From the NCBI RefSeq assembly GCF_014805685.1, contig NC_060885.1:6218632-6282631 (forward strand): DNA of 64,000 nt, written 5' to 3'. Positions 1-9,435 of the stretch are shown here, piece by piece. Each line of letters starts with the position of its first letter. Positions within the stretch are counted from its first letter, which is position 1. The position numbers were made by a program, and so were the translations under genes. Below the pieces are notes generated by a model, which did not search any database, had not been told where the DNA came from, and saw nothing but the letters and a program-made list of their open reading frames with translations. The stretch comes from Silurus meridionalis. Lineage: Eukaryota > Chordata > Actinopteri > Siluriformes > Siluridae.

Positions 1-316
1 ATTATGTAATTCTCCAGTAGATCAAACACGTTTTCCGTCCTGAGTTTCAGTCACTGTCTCTTCACAGTTTGTGCTCTCTCCATGTCCATTTTGGTTTCTT
101 CAGGTTTGAAGAAAACATCTCCATCCTTCCGAAAACATTCTTGTATATGCACTAAAATGCCCCTGGGCTTGACTCAGAGTGTGTGGAGCCATGCTAGAAA
201 CTGACTTCAAGAGTTTGTAACCATTCTTTTTGTCAGGCAGAGCGGCAATCCGGTTCCTGGGGTTTGCTGTTGGACCTCGCAGAAGGTTTGGAGACAGGCT
301 TGTTCCTCTCGAGCGA
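1..316. other. No recognised feature
   Basis: Mixed-composition sequence. A minus-strand open frame of 180 codons spans 100-642 but has no recognisable domain and runs through the 74-bp tandem repeat and the antisense of the DIRS-like remnant, so I do not call it a gene. Confidence 0.4.
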
Positions 317-464
317 GCGAGGAGCTCCTGGAGGTTGTGACACATGGCATCCAGGAGCTGGAAATACCTTAGCCGGCTGACGAGCATAAAGCGAGGAGCT
401 CCTGGAGGTTGTGACACATGGCATCCAGGAGCTGGAAATACCTTAGCCAGCTGACGAGCATAAA
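317..464. repeat. 74-bp direct tandem repeat, two copies
   Basis: Units at 317-390 and 391-464 differ at one visible base (AGCCGGCTG versus AGCCAGCTG). Both start GCGAGGAGCTCCTGG. It lies at the left edge of the DIRS-like remnant. Confidence 0.9.
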
Positions 465-1637
465 GCCCCTCCGTCCAGTAAGCTTGATGAGCGCTTTTTG
501 CTCCCGGCATCACAGCCTCCGCGTCAGGGCCTGCCATTTTTCCCTGACCTGCACACCGAGGTGTCCAGGTCCTGGGCGTGTCCAGGTCCTGGGTGCATTT
601 CTCGGCCCGCCCATTCAGCCCCAAAACCACAGTGTATTCCAACGTCCTGGGGTTTAGGGACTATGGCTATGGTGTCATGTCACTGGTTGAAGACATGCTA
701 GCAGGCTATCTCTCCCCAGGTGTGGTGTCTTCTCTTAAGCCCCTGACACTAGCCACCAAGCCCCTGCATACTATGTTGGCGCCGGTGGGGAAGGCTTATG
801 CCTCAGCAGGTCAGGTCGTTGGATGTCGGTGTTACACCTGCTGCGAGAGCTGAATGTGGGAGACATCATTGGCGGCCAGGTACTGGAGCCGCATGCCGGA
901 CTTGGCTCTACGAGCCACTAAAGAGACCGCTAAGGTCATTGGCCACCCTAACTACCACAAAGAGACATCTGTGGCTCACCCTGTCCGAAATCCCTGACAG
1001 GGACAAGGCCGTGCTGCTGGATGCCTCACTCTCGCCCAGAGGGCGTGTAGCACTGCTTTTCTCTGTGCCCATTTCCCTCCGTCCCCAGGGACCTGGTCCA
1101 TTAACCCTGCCACGAAATGTGCTTTAGGGCAAGGCCCTGGCTCTAGACACACTGGAGGTCAGTCTCGAGAGACTGATACCCTTAAGGGTGTATTTGGCAG
1201 CCTGGATAGCTCTGCCAGACATGTCCCGATGGATCCTGCGCACTGTAGAGCGAGGCTATATGATTTAGTTCAGGTCTCGTCCGCCCTGTTTCAACAGGCT
1301 CTGTCCCACTCTGGTGGGACGCGAGCAGGCTCTGGTCTTAGAACAAGACGTTTACACTTTCCTGAGGAAGGAGGCTATCGAGGTGGTAATTTATAGTCCC
1401 AAAAAGGACAGTGGGTTGAGTCCTGTCCTAGATCTACGTCAGCTGAACCACTCTTTGATGAGGCTCTGGTTCAAAATGCTGACCCTCAAGCAGGTTGTGT
1501 CTCAGATCAGATCCAAGGACTGGTTTGTCACAGTAGATCTAAAGGATGCGTACTTTCAAGTACCCATCCTCCCTTCTCACAGGAAATTCCTCAGGCTCGC
1601 TTTTGCGGTCAAAGTCAAAATCGGGTCCTCCCGTTCT
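465..1637 (+). pseudogene. DIRS-like (tyrosine-recombinase class) retrotransposon remnant: ORF1 and reverse transcriptase fragments
   Basis: Broken plus-strand frames carry FFPDLHTEVSRSW, YGYGVMSLVEDMLAGYLSPG and KPLHTMLAPVGKAYASAGQ (about 530-830), then DLALRATKETAKVIG (about 900-945) and LTLSEIPDRDKAVLLDASLS. These resemble ORF1 of fish DIRS-like elements. At 1,314-1,630 there is a reverse transcriptase start: LDLRQLNHSL, FKMLTLKQVVSQIRSKDWF and VTVDLKDAYFQVPILPSHRK, with the first catalytic Asp. Frameshifts and stops separate the pieces. The rest of RT, RNase H and the recombinase are missing; the fragment ends where a MITE end begins. A gypsy-like origin is the main alternative. Confidence 0.72.
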
Positions 1638-1725
1638 GTGACTACATGAAGTGAAGGTTGAACAAGTAGTTTTGAGAATTTCATTTCTTATCTGAGAAAA
1701 GCTCCAAAGCAACTGAGAAAAACTG
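1638..1725. mobile_element. MITE end fragment (copy C of the CAGTTTTTCTCAGTTGC family)
   Basis: Read in reverse, it starts CAGTTTTTCTCAGTTGCTTT and continues like the ends of the elements at 8,688-11,166 and 13,202-13,725. Only one terminus is present. Confidence 0.7.
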
Positions 1726-2014
1726 TGATGCAAGTATAAGTCTCCATCCTGATTACTTCACCGCAGTAAAAAAAATATTAGTCTACTGTCAGAGCTGCTG
1801 TGATAGAAAACAAATCAACAGAATCAATTTGTCTGTGCGGGTGCACCTTTACATGTTCTCTTATCTATTGCCCATTGGATTCCAGGTTGGCATGAGCAGA
1901 TCAATGCGCCGTTTTTGCCAATTTGGCAACCTTGCTGATAGTGACTACAGTCGGCCTTCTCTGGACCTCAAAAGAAAAAAAATAGAAAAAGGTCTTTAAT
2001 AAAGGTAGATAATC
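1726..2014. other. No recognised feature
   Basis: AT-rich sequence without a gene or clear repeat, ending at a GATA microsatellite. Confidence 0.4.
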
Positions 2015-2018
2015 TATC

Positions 2019-2111
<93 letters not shown>

Positions 2112-2112
2112 C
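2015..2112. repeat. (GATA)n microsatellite
   Basis: About 24 near-perfect GATA units. Confidence 0.97.
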
Positions 2113-2771
2113 ACTTTATTCAAAATAGACATTTTGAAAGTAAAAATCTACTTTTTTGTTTGTAATTTATGTTCACATGTCAGAGAATTTAGTTTTTAAC
2201 TTCAGCGGTTGTGATGGGTGTAGTTAAGTTGGGCAATATCTAATGTTAACCTTTAAGAGGTGTCTGCAATTATCACTGCTGGAACACATGTTAACATTTG
2301 GATTAAGTACACAGAGTAATAACAATTAGGAGGGGAAAAAAAGGAAATGGCATGCAAGAAGGGAATGATGTAGGGCTTACTCAGACAGCTATAAAAGTCT
2401 AATTCTGAGAACAATTTTGCTCTAAACTGCTCTAATAAAAGCCATTATTGGTTGTGCAATTCTCTTGTCATTCTAAGAAGACTAATTAATTTATTTTTTT
2501 GCCACTGTCACATCTGGCTTGTTAATTAGAGAGCTAAAATCTTTAAGGTTTCCATAAAGCTGCTCTTTAACAGTGAGTAGCTGATGCACAGAAGACATGG
2601 AACTGATCTTCTTCTTTATGTTTCTCTGTAGACACTCCTCATACTGCACATTCATGCTCTGGTGCTATATTACTGCAGGTGAAAGAGTCCCAGAGCCTGA
2701 CTGCCATGTTGTAGAAGATTAGAGTGTCTGCTAGAAATTGCTGATGGTCCGTAAACTTCACGTTCACATAC
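2113..2771. other. No recognised feature
   Basis: AT-rich unique sequence downstream (minus sense) of the EGF-like exon. I searched it for another EGF exon and did not see one. Confidence 0.35.
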
Positions 2772-2894
2772 GGCTGCAGGATTTGCCATCAGCATTCAGA
2801 GTGTATCCAGGACCATAATAACAGTGGATATGGCCTGGTGTGTTCATACAGCTGTGGGAGCAAAGCCCGCTGGGTTGGTTGCACTCATTTATGT
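2772..2894 (-). pseudogene. Isolated calcium-binding EGF-like exon or exon fossil
   Basis: Read on the minus strand, an AG acceptor (2,896-2,895) is followed by a 123-bp open segment and a GTATGT donor (2,771-2,766). It translates as (D)INECNQPSGLCSHSC, then MNTPGHIHCYYGPGY and TLNADGKSC. This is the cbEGF pattern, with the D-I-N-E-C start, the CxNTxG core, GY and DGxSC. The length (41 residues) and 1-1 phase are exactly those of cbEGF exons. Five of six cysteines are present; the fifth reads TAT (Tyr) where TGT is expected. I recognise no flanking exon, so the parent gene is unknown. It may be a decayed exon, or a live exon of a neighbouring gene. Confidence 0.6.
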
Positions 2895-3249
2895 CTTCCA
2901 TTAAGATAATAAAAAGGAAGTGCAGTGAAGAATAAATAATATGGTATATTATTAAAATATGTATAATCTATTCAGTGTTGAAATTCTGGTCCTTGTTTCA
3001 TTTTTATATTTCAGCCATTATGTATGACTATAAGACTTGCAACAGATTGTTGATTGCCATAAACATCCTAACTAAGGATTATAAAATAGTTGGGAAAACT
3101 GTTAAAAACATAAAAACATAAGCAACCACAGAATGGTGGCAAAAAACTGAAGTATACAGACTTCATAGGAATTTTGTAAGTCATGTGTGATACAAGTGGG
3201 ATACAACATCTGCCAAATGCTATAAATGTAAATGCAATTCATTACAGTC
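2895..3249. other. No recognised feature
   Basis: AT-rich sequence upstream (minus sense) of the EGF-like exon; no further EGF exon seen. Confidence 0.35.
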
Positions 3250-3730
3250 ACACCGATCAGGAATAACATTATGACCACCTGCCTAATATTGTTGGTCTCC
3301 CTTTTGACCTGTCGAGCATCAACAGCATTAACTTTTTCAGCAGTATCAGCTACAGGAGCTCGTCTGTTGGATCTGACCACACGACCAGTCTTTGCTCCCC
3401 AGTGGTATTAATGAGCCTTGGCTGGCCACATCTCTGTCCCTAGATCACCACTGTTCTTTCCTTGAAACACTTTTGATAGCTACTGACCACTGCAGACCAG
3501 GAACAGCCTCAAGAGCTGCATTTGCCACAAGTGATGCCCTGGCCCACTCGTCTAGAAATCACAATTTGGCCCACAACTCCTTGCCCAATTTCCCTGCTTC
3601 TGACACATCAACTTTGAGAAGAAAATGTTGAAAACCTGCCTAATAAATCCTACACACTAACAGGTGCCCTGATAAAGAGATAATTAGTTTTATTCACTTC
3701 ACTTCTCATAATGTTATGCCTGGTTGGTGT
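3250..3730 (-). mobile_element. Internally deleted Tc1-like transposon copy
   Basis: The ends are inverted repeats: ACACCGATCAGGAATAACAT at the left, and ACACCAACCAGGCATAACAT when the right end is reversed. Internal sequence matches the 5' portion of a fish Tc1-like transposase read on the minus strand, with the DDE half missing. A related fragment in opposite orientation lies at 36,660-36,839. Confidence 0.75.
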
Positions 3731-3774
3731 ATAACATGGTCTATTTATGATAACTAATGCATCTTTTAAGGACA

Positions 3775-3995
3775 GTATCAGACTGATACTTTTAGTTATA
3801 CTGCCATAGCTAGTCTTGTCGTGTTCCCTACCCACACCCTGATTACCCTGTACAGTGTCTTTAAACATTTATAAAACAGTGAGAATGCTCAGCAATCCTT
3901 ATTTCTCTCTCACTGTCACTTCTTTTCTCTCTCTCTTTCTCTCTCTCTGTCTCTCTCTCTCCCCCTCTCTCCCTCTCTCTCTTTCTCTCTCTCTC

Positions 3996-4043
<48 letters not shown>

Positions 4044-4245
4044 CAGTGACCAGTATTCCTGTCCCTTTCTTCTCTTCGAATGTACAGAAGCCCCACCTCT
4101 GGTTGGAGTTTGGCGACCACTCTGTGCAACTGAGGATGGTTCCACCTGAACAGCTTAAAGATTTATTACATTACTGAGCAACTCCACAACTTTGAGGATG
4201 GATTTGGAATGGAATTATAATTAATATTGCCAGTTTGCTACAATG
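3775..4245 (+). repeat. Dispersed repeat with internal (CT)n, copy 1
   Basis: Shares a run of matches with 20,186-20,620 in the same order and orientation: TTTTAGTTATACTGCCATAG, then a (CT)n tract, then AATGGTTCCACCTGAACAGC and TACAATGGCT. The class is unknown to me. Confidence 0.75.
3909..4041. repeat. (CT)n microsatellite
   Basis: Imperfect CT tract inside the dispersed repeat. Confidence 0.95.
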
Positions 4246-4261
4246 GCTCACGAGCACAGAT

Positions 4262-4500
4262 TGATTTGTGGAGATTTGTGCCCATTTAGACACAAGGGTT
4301 TTAGTAAGGTCAGGTACTGATGGTACAGGTAGGTGAGAAGGCCTGGGGTGCAGAAAAGGTGTTCGAAAGGGTTGAGGTAAAATCTAGTAAACCAACTTCC
4401 CAGAAGATGATTCCCATTCCAATTCCATTAAATGTGTTATGGGATGTTCAGATAAGGTGTCTACAACCTTTTGTCCAGATAAAGCACCTTTCTTTTTTCT
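4262..4500 (+). repeat. Dispersed DNA-transposon-like repeat (GGCCTGGGGTGCAG family), copy 1
   Basis: Contains GTGGAGATTTGTGCCCATTT and GAAGGCCTGGGGTGCAG, shared with 6,105-6,460 and 12,383-12,545. This resembles a very common fish nonautonomous element whose end reads like 'ACAACCTTTTGTCCA' (near 4,470). Confidence 0.65.
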
Positions 4501-4675
4501 TTAGTGTATATGTAAATAAAGGATGCAGTTCAGTGTTTGAGTTGTTTTTTTGATACAGACACACAGTAAGAGAACTCTTTCTCCACACAAACTAGCATTC
4601 GAATCCTGAAGTTACACGTGTAGTCTCACGACAGCATTTAATTTAACACGATTTATTTACTCATTTCAAAGTAGA

Positions 4676-5225
4676 GAGCAGTGGTGTAAAGTATTTAAAT
4701 GTACTTTGTTATTGTACTTAACCCTCTGTCTGAGGGGGTTTTGGGCCCTGGAGAAGTTTTGACATGTGTGCTTTTTTCAGTTGCTTATAAACATATAAAT
4801 GTCTAAAGTCTGATAACAATGTATTTAGCAAAAACTGGGCTACAATAATATGTGATCAGCGTGTATGTACATTTATTTGTCAATTGAAGCTAATGCTTCT
4901 TCTACTTTGTGACATGATACTGAAATGTTATTTTTTCACTGACTTTGTTTCATTCTGGAATGTTGAAGCGGTGGACTTTGGTTAATGCAGTGTTGAGGTG
5001 TACAATTTGTTTCTCTCTCTCAAAAAAAAAAAAGGATTTTGGCTTTTTGCTAACACGTGTCTTGGTGTTCAGGATTCGTGCATATTTGAGCCTACATTCA
5101 CTATAAGTGAAATACACAAGTGCTGTTAAAATACTGAAATTGGTGACTTGTAAGTAGGTTTTGCAGTAAGGTATCTATACTTTTACTCAAGTATGATTTT
5201 AAGGTACTTTTTACACCTCTTGTAG
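4676..5225. mobile_element. Putative MITE with GTGGTGTAAAGTA ends
   Basis: The left end GTGGTGTAAAGTATTTAAAT is an imperfect inverted repeat of the right end, which reversed reads GAGGTGTAAAAAGTACCTT, with TACTCAAGTA-type sequence just inside. Such 'TGTAAAGTACTTGAG' elements are frequent in fish. The interior is noncoding. Confidence 0.55.
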
Positions 5226-5437
5226 AGAGGAATGGCAAAAGAGTTTTTCTGTTTTAGACATGTTAAGTAAAAGGTTTGCATTGTGCAGTGTGTATAAGTG
5301 TTGTGAACACACAACTTGGACATGAATTTGACTCAAAAACATGCTGACATTTGACTTGACTTGTCTCTGACTAAAATGACAGTGTGACTTTAGTTTAACT
5401 CTAATTCTTTGTTTTGAAATGTAAAGGGTACTGTTTA

Positions 5438-5630
5438 AGTGTCACATATACATTGCAGCACAGTGAAATTCTATCTTTGCATATTCCAACTCTATTTAAA
5501 CAGTGCCCCTGGAGCACAAAGGCTTAAGGGCCTTATTCAAGGGCCCAAGAGTGGCAGCTGGGCTTTGCTGGGGCTTGAACCTCCAACCTTATGAACAGTA
5601 ACTCAGAGCCTTAACCAGTGTATCAGGGTC
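5438..5630 (-). repeat. tRNA-derived SINE fragment
   Basis: On the minus strand it reads TTAAGGCTCTGAGTTACTG, then AGGTTCAAGCCCC (box B-like) and GCCACTCTTGGGCCCTTGAA. The same core appears at 22,124, 27,005, 58,085 and 58,268. Confidence 0.65.
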
Positions 5631-5639
5631 ACGCAAATG

Positions 5640-6100
5640 TCTTGATGCATTTTCAAAACAAAAACAAAAAAAAAGAAATCCATTATTACCTTTTTCCAAT
5701 CACCATTTTCAAGTCTGCACAGCAAAGGTGAGAAACTGCTCATTTCCTGACAACATAGGCTCTTTTTTATTTTGGTTGCCATGCTTCCAAAGGTAGTAGC
5801 CTTCATGTACAACACCGTAATTATCTTGTTTGCAACAACAATACAGCCACAAAATTTTGGAACCAAGAATATAAGATGCAAAAGCAAAATATGTTCAGTG
5901 TTTTCCAAGACAAAATCATCATACATTTCTGAAAACCTACAGAGTTTAAAGTTTATGAAGTTAAATTATGGTAATAAAGCATATGACTTAAAGGTTAAAG
6001 TTAAGGATTTGTTGTTGAGGCACAAGAATGACTTGGCTGCAACTCTGGTCAATTTGTTTTAAAGAATAAGGCCAGAAACTAAATAGTGCAGACATTCAAC
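5640..6100. other. No recognised feature
   Basis: AT-rich; overlapping chance frames on both strands have no recognisable domain. Confidence 0.35.
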
Positions 6101-6104
6101 AATA

Positions 6105-6460
6105 CAGAAGATTTGTGCTCATTGAGCTACAGGGTCAGTAAGTCAGATACTAATATAGTGTAGTGAGGTGAGGAGGTCTGGGGTGCAATCAGCATTCCAG
6201 TTTGTCTCAAAGGTGTTCAATAGTGTTGAGGTCAGTGCTTTATAGCAGGTTAATCAAGATCTTAAACTCCAAACCATGCAAACTATATTTTTATGGGGTT
6301 GTCTTTGTACACAGGGGTATTGTCATCCTGGAACAGGTTTGGGTCTCTAATTTCAAGAGAAGGAAAATTTTGTTCTACCACATCCAAAGACATCCTATAC
6401 AATTGTATGCCTCCAACTTTGTAGTAACAGTTTGGGGAAAAGGCTGGAAAAAATTAGGTG
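6105..6460 (+). repeat. Dispersed DNA-transposon-like repeat, copy 2
   Basis: GAGGTCTGGGGTGCAATCAG, CAAAGGTGTTCAATAGTGTT and TGTCATCCTGGAACAGGTTT match the family at 4,262 and 12,383. This is the most complete of the three copies. Confidence 0.7.
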
Positions 6461-6594
6461 CCTAATTTATTTCCATATAATGACTATATAATAATCATTT
6501 ACATGGTCTCATCTAATTGAAATATATCACCTTGTTGATCATTTTTTAAATAAAATATCATATACTATGTCAGCGTTTTCTGTGTAAGATATTC

Positions 6595-7060
6595 TGAAAG
6601 AGAATATAGCGTATTGAATGCTAACTGCATACTGCATCTATTACAATAGCATGACTTTGTTGTAGGAGACTGTGTGCTGAACTGGCCCACCTGCACTCTA
6701 GACCTACCGTTCACCATTTGAAAACATTTGGTGCAAAGGACACCCAGGACTTTTGAGCAGCTAGGATTCTGTATCAGACACATATAGGGCAACATTCCTC
6801 TTCCAAAAATTCAGCAACTGGTTTCCTCAGTTTCCAGACTACAGACAGAAGGCATGATGCTACACAGTGGTAAACGTGGTAAACATGGCCCTGTCCCAAT
6901 TTGCAGCTATCAAATTCAAAAGTACCTTCATTTTTTCCCCCTGAATTTATTCTCAGTTTTAATATTTGATTTGTAGTTTTGGTGTTATTGTGAATAGAAT
7001 ATGGATTTATGCGATTTGCACTCTGTTTTAATTTACATTTCGAAAATGATAGAGTGTAGA
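6595..7060 (+). mobile_element. Tc1-like transposon 3' remnant
   Basis: Contains GCATCTATTACAATAGCATG, TTGAGCAGCTAGGATTCTGT, GCAGCTATCAAATTCAAAAG and ATAGAATATGGATTTATG. The same blocks appear in the same order in the split copy at 17,781-20,045. The remnants encode the C-terminal part of a degraded transposase (EQL, PQL-type end) plus the 3' terminal region. Confidence 0.7.
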
Positions 7061-7594
7061 CGTGGATAAATAAAGTACTTTCTTGCAAACAGAGCTAATA
7101 ACTTTTTGATACCACCTCGTATTATCCAATTAATGGTGAAATCCTATAATCCTTTATAAAAAAACCACACCTGTACTGCCTGTGTAAACTACTTCAAGCG
7201 CAATGTGAAACATTTAAATGTCAATATATTTGTTATCATGGGTGATGTTTCTCTTGTCTGTGTGCCAGTCATTCTTAAGGCAGCACCGTATAAATACTGC
7301 AATATGTCAGAAAACCTTTTGCTAATGCATGATCTCTTCTAGTGAGGAATAAGAGTATATGTGCGATATTCAAAGCCTGCAATCCACAGCACCTTCTCCA
7401 AATACCGAATCATTTGAGAAGAGTGAGAGTGGTTTGGAACCAGAGAAGCCAGAGTGGTTTTATTAAAGTGCTCCACTGCACATCACTGAGTGGGAAGAAA
7501 CCAGAGAAACAGTTGTGCATGATCTGCCTCTGACTCCCCGCCAAGCCTCAGAGCCTGTTCATCATGATAACACAATTAAATATAGTCCTGGCTG

Positions 7595-7599
<5 letters not shown>
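7061..7599. other. No recognised feature
   Basis: Unique-looking sequence without a convincing ORF. Confidence 0.35.
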
Positions 7600-7644
<45 letters not shown>

Positions 7645-7671
7645 CAGAGAGAGAGAGAAAGAGAGAGAGTG
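7600..7671. repeat. (GA)n microsatellite
   Basis: Near-perfect GA tract. Confidence 0.95.
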
Positions 7672-8687
7672 AGAGCGGGTGGAAGACAGCTGAGGCAGAG
7701 CTTCCTGGTTGTCTCGGTGTGTGGCATCAAGATTGATGGGTTTCTTGAGAGGGTTTCTCTGTCATGCCGATTATAATGGCTACCTCCTCAAAACCCCACA
7801 TGAGCCACTTCATCTGTAAGACGAGAGCCTCCGTAGCTCATCCATCTCAGCGGATGACAGTACACTTCTGCTCAGATTAATGTGCGGTGGAAACGGATAA
7901 TTTTGAGGTTCGAAAAGGGGAAAAAAATTTCAGTCACAAATTGCAACATGGGTTGTACAGTGATTCCAAGGTGCTGAAAACAAGGACGTGTTCACGATTG
8001 TTTTTTGGGCTGGGATCAGATCGGGAAAAGTCACTGGTTATTGCTAAACTGGAACCTTGATTGTCTTGATTGGTTCAGCTGCATGGACTGACTGCCACCT
8101 TCTGTTTGTACTTGAAAGTCAGAGGCCTAAAACCACAAAGTATCTCATTATTTTGGATCGTTTATCATTTTGGATGAAGAAACGTTGGCTTTTTGGCAGC
8201 ATGTGCTGAAACCTTATTCCTTCCACAGTTGGTTGTACTAAAGTCTCAATATTTAAAACAAGAGAAAGTTTTTCAGATTCTTTGACTCGCCTTGAAATGT
8301 TAGCACGGGAAGTCTTTTATCAGCTGCTGTCCTGTGAGCCACATGAAGAAGAAAGGCCTGCCATTGTGATAAGTTTAACAGGTGCCTGGAAGTGACACAC
8401 TATAGTCAAAGGTCACGCTGCAATGAACTGACTCCCAGGTGTGTGGTCAAAGGTCAGGCCATAGGGATGGTTGGGTGTGATGGGGCACCTGCATTGAGAC
8501 GGATGAGTGTATCATGGATGAATATCACATTGCATGGCTTGGTATTTGTACTGTATTTATCTTACAACAACTGTTAAAGTCAAAATGGCTGTGAAATGTC
8601 TTTGGTTTTCAGACTGCTGACCTAGTGACTTGAAATGGACATGGGCAAGTAACCAATATGGCTGAATAGGGACAACAGCGTCCCTTT
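7672..8687. other. Unique sequence, no gene
   Basis: Moderate-GC sequence with no ORF of substance. Two AAAGGTCA half-sites lie 40 bp apart (8,409 and 8,449). Regulatory function is unproven. Confidence 0.3.
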
Positions 8688-9435
8688 AAATTTTTTCCCA
8701 ATTGCTTTGGAGTGTTTCCCAGATCAGAAATAAAATTCTCAAAACTACTTGTTCAAACTCCACATCATGTAGTCACTTGCAAATGTACATTAGTTTTATT
8801 GATTGTGTACAAGTGTCTGCTGTTTTACCCTGAATAGTTTTAACCCCCAAAACATCTCAGCATCAGTTCATTGTATAAGTCAGTGGATGCAAAATGGTTA
8901 AACCAGTTGTCATCATCTGTCATCTAAAACTTCTATTATACTTTTTCTGTAAATGTGACTTGAATTGATGAATTGTGCAGATGAATCTTGAATGTCACTA
9001 ACGAAGGCGAGTGAACGGCATCAGATCAACCAATGATCATCCAGTTCTCTAAAACAGGTCAAAGGTGAATCTTGTGAACCTTCAACTGCAGTATACAGAC
9101 AGAGCAAAACAAAGAATTACAATTTTGTAAAAAGGATGAACAACCAAGAAATTAACAAACACTAATAGAGTACAGTAAAAGTGTGAATCCTGCCTGGTCT
9201 CTTGCAATCAATATAAATCAAATATGCAATAAAATAAATACAATTGTGCTGCTGAAATTCATAGAAATTCAGCCTTGTGCTTGATCAATTACTGTAACCC
9301 AAACTGTAGTTTATATCAGTAAATACTGAAACTGTGACACTGATAACATGACTAACCATTTTGATGATCTTGTTTGTGAACAATGACAAAATAACTTTTT
9401 ATTCTGATGGCAATGTTCAGTGACACAAATACTTA

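Noticed and set aside
100..642. 180-codon minus-strand open frame
   Set aside because: No recognisable domain; it overlaps a tandem repeat and runs antisense to DIRS-like coding sequence.
9056..9068. AGGTCAAAGGTGA, a DR1-like nuclear receptor site
   Set aside because: It lies inside a decayed MITE and is a short motif expected by chance in 64 kb.
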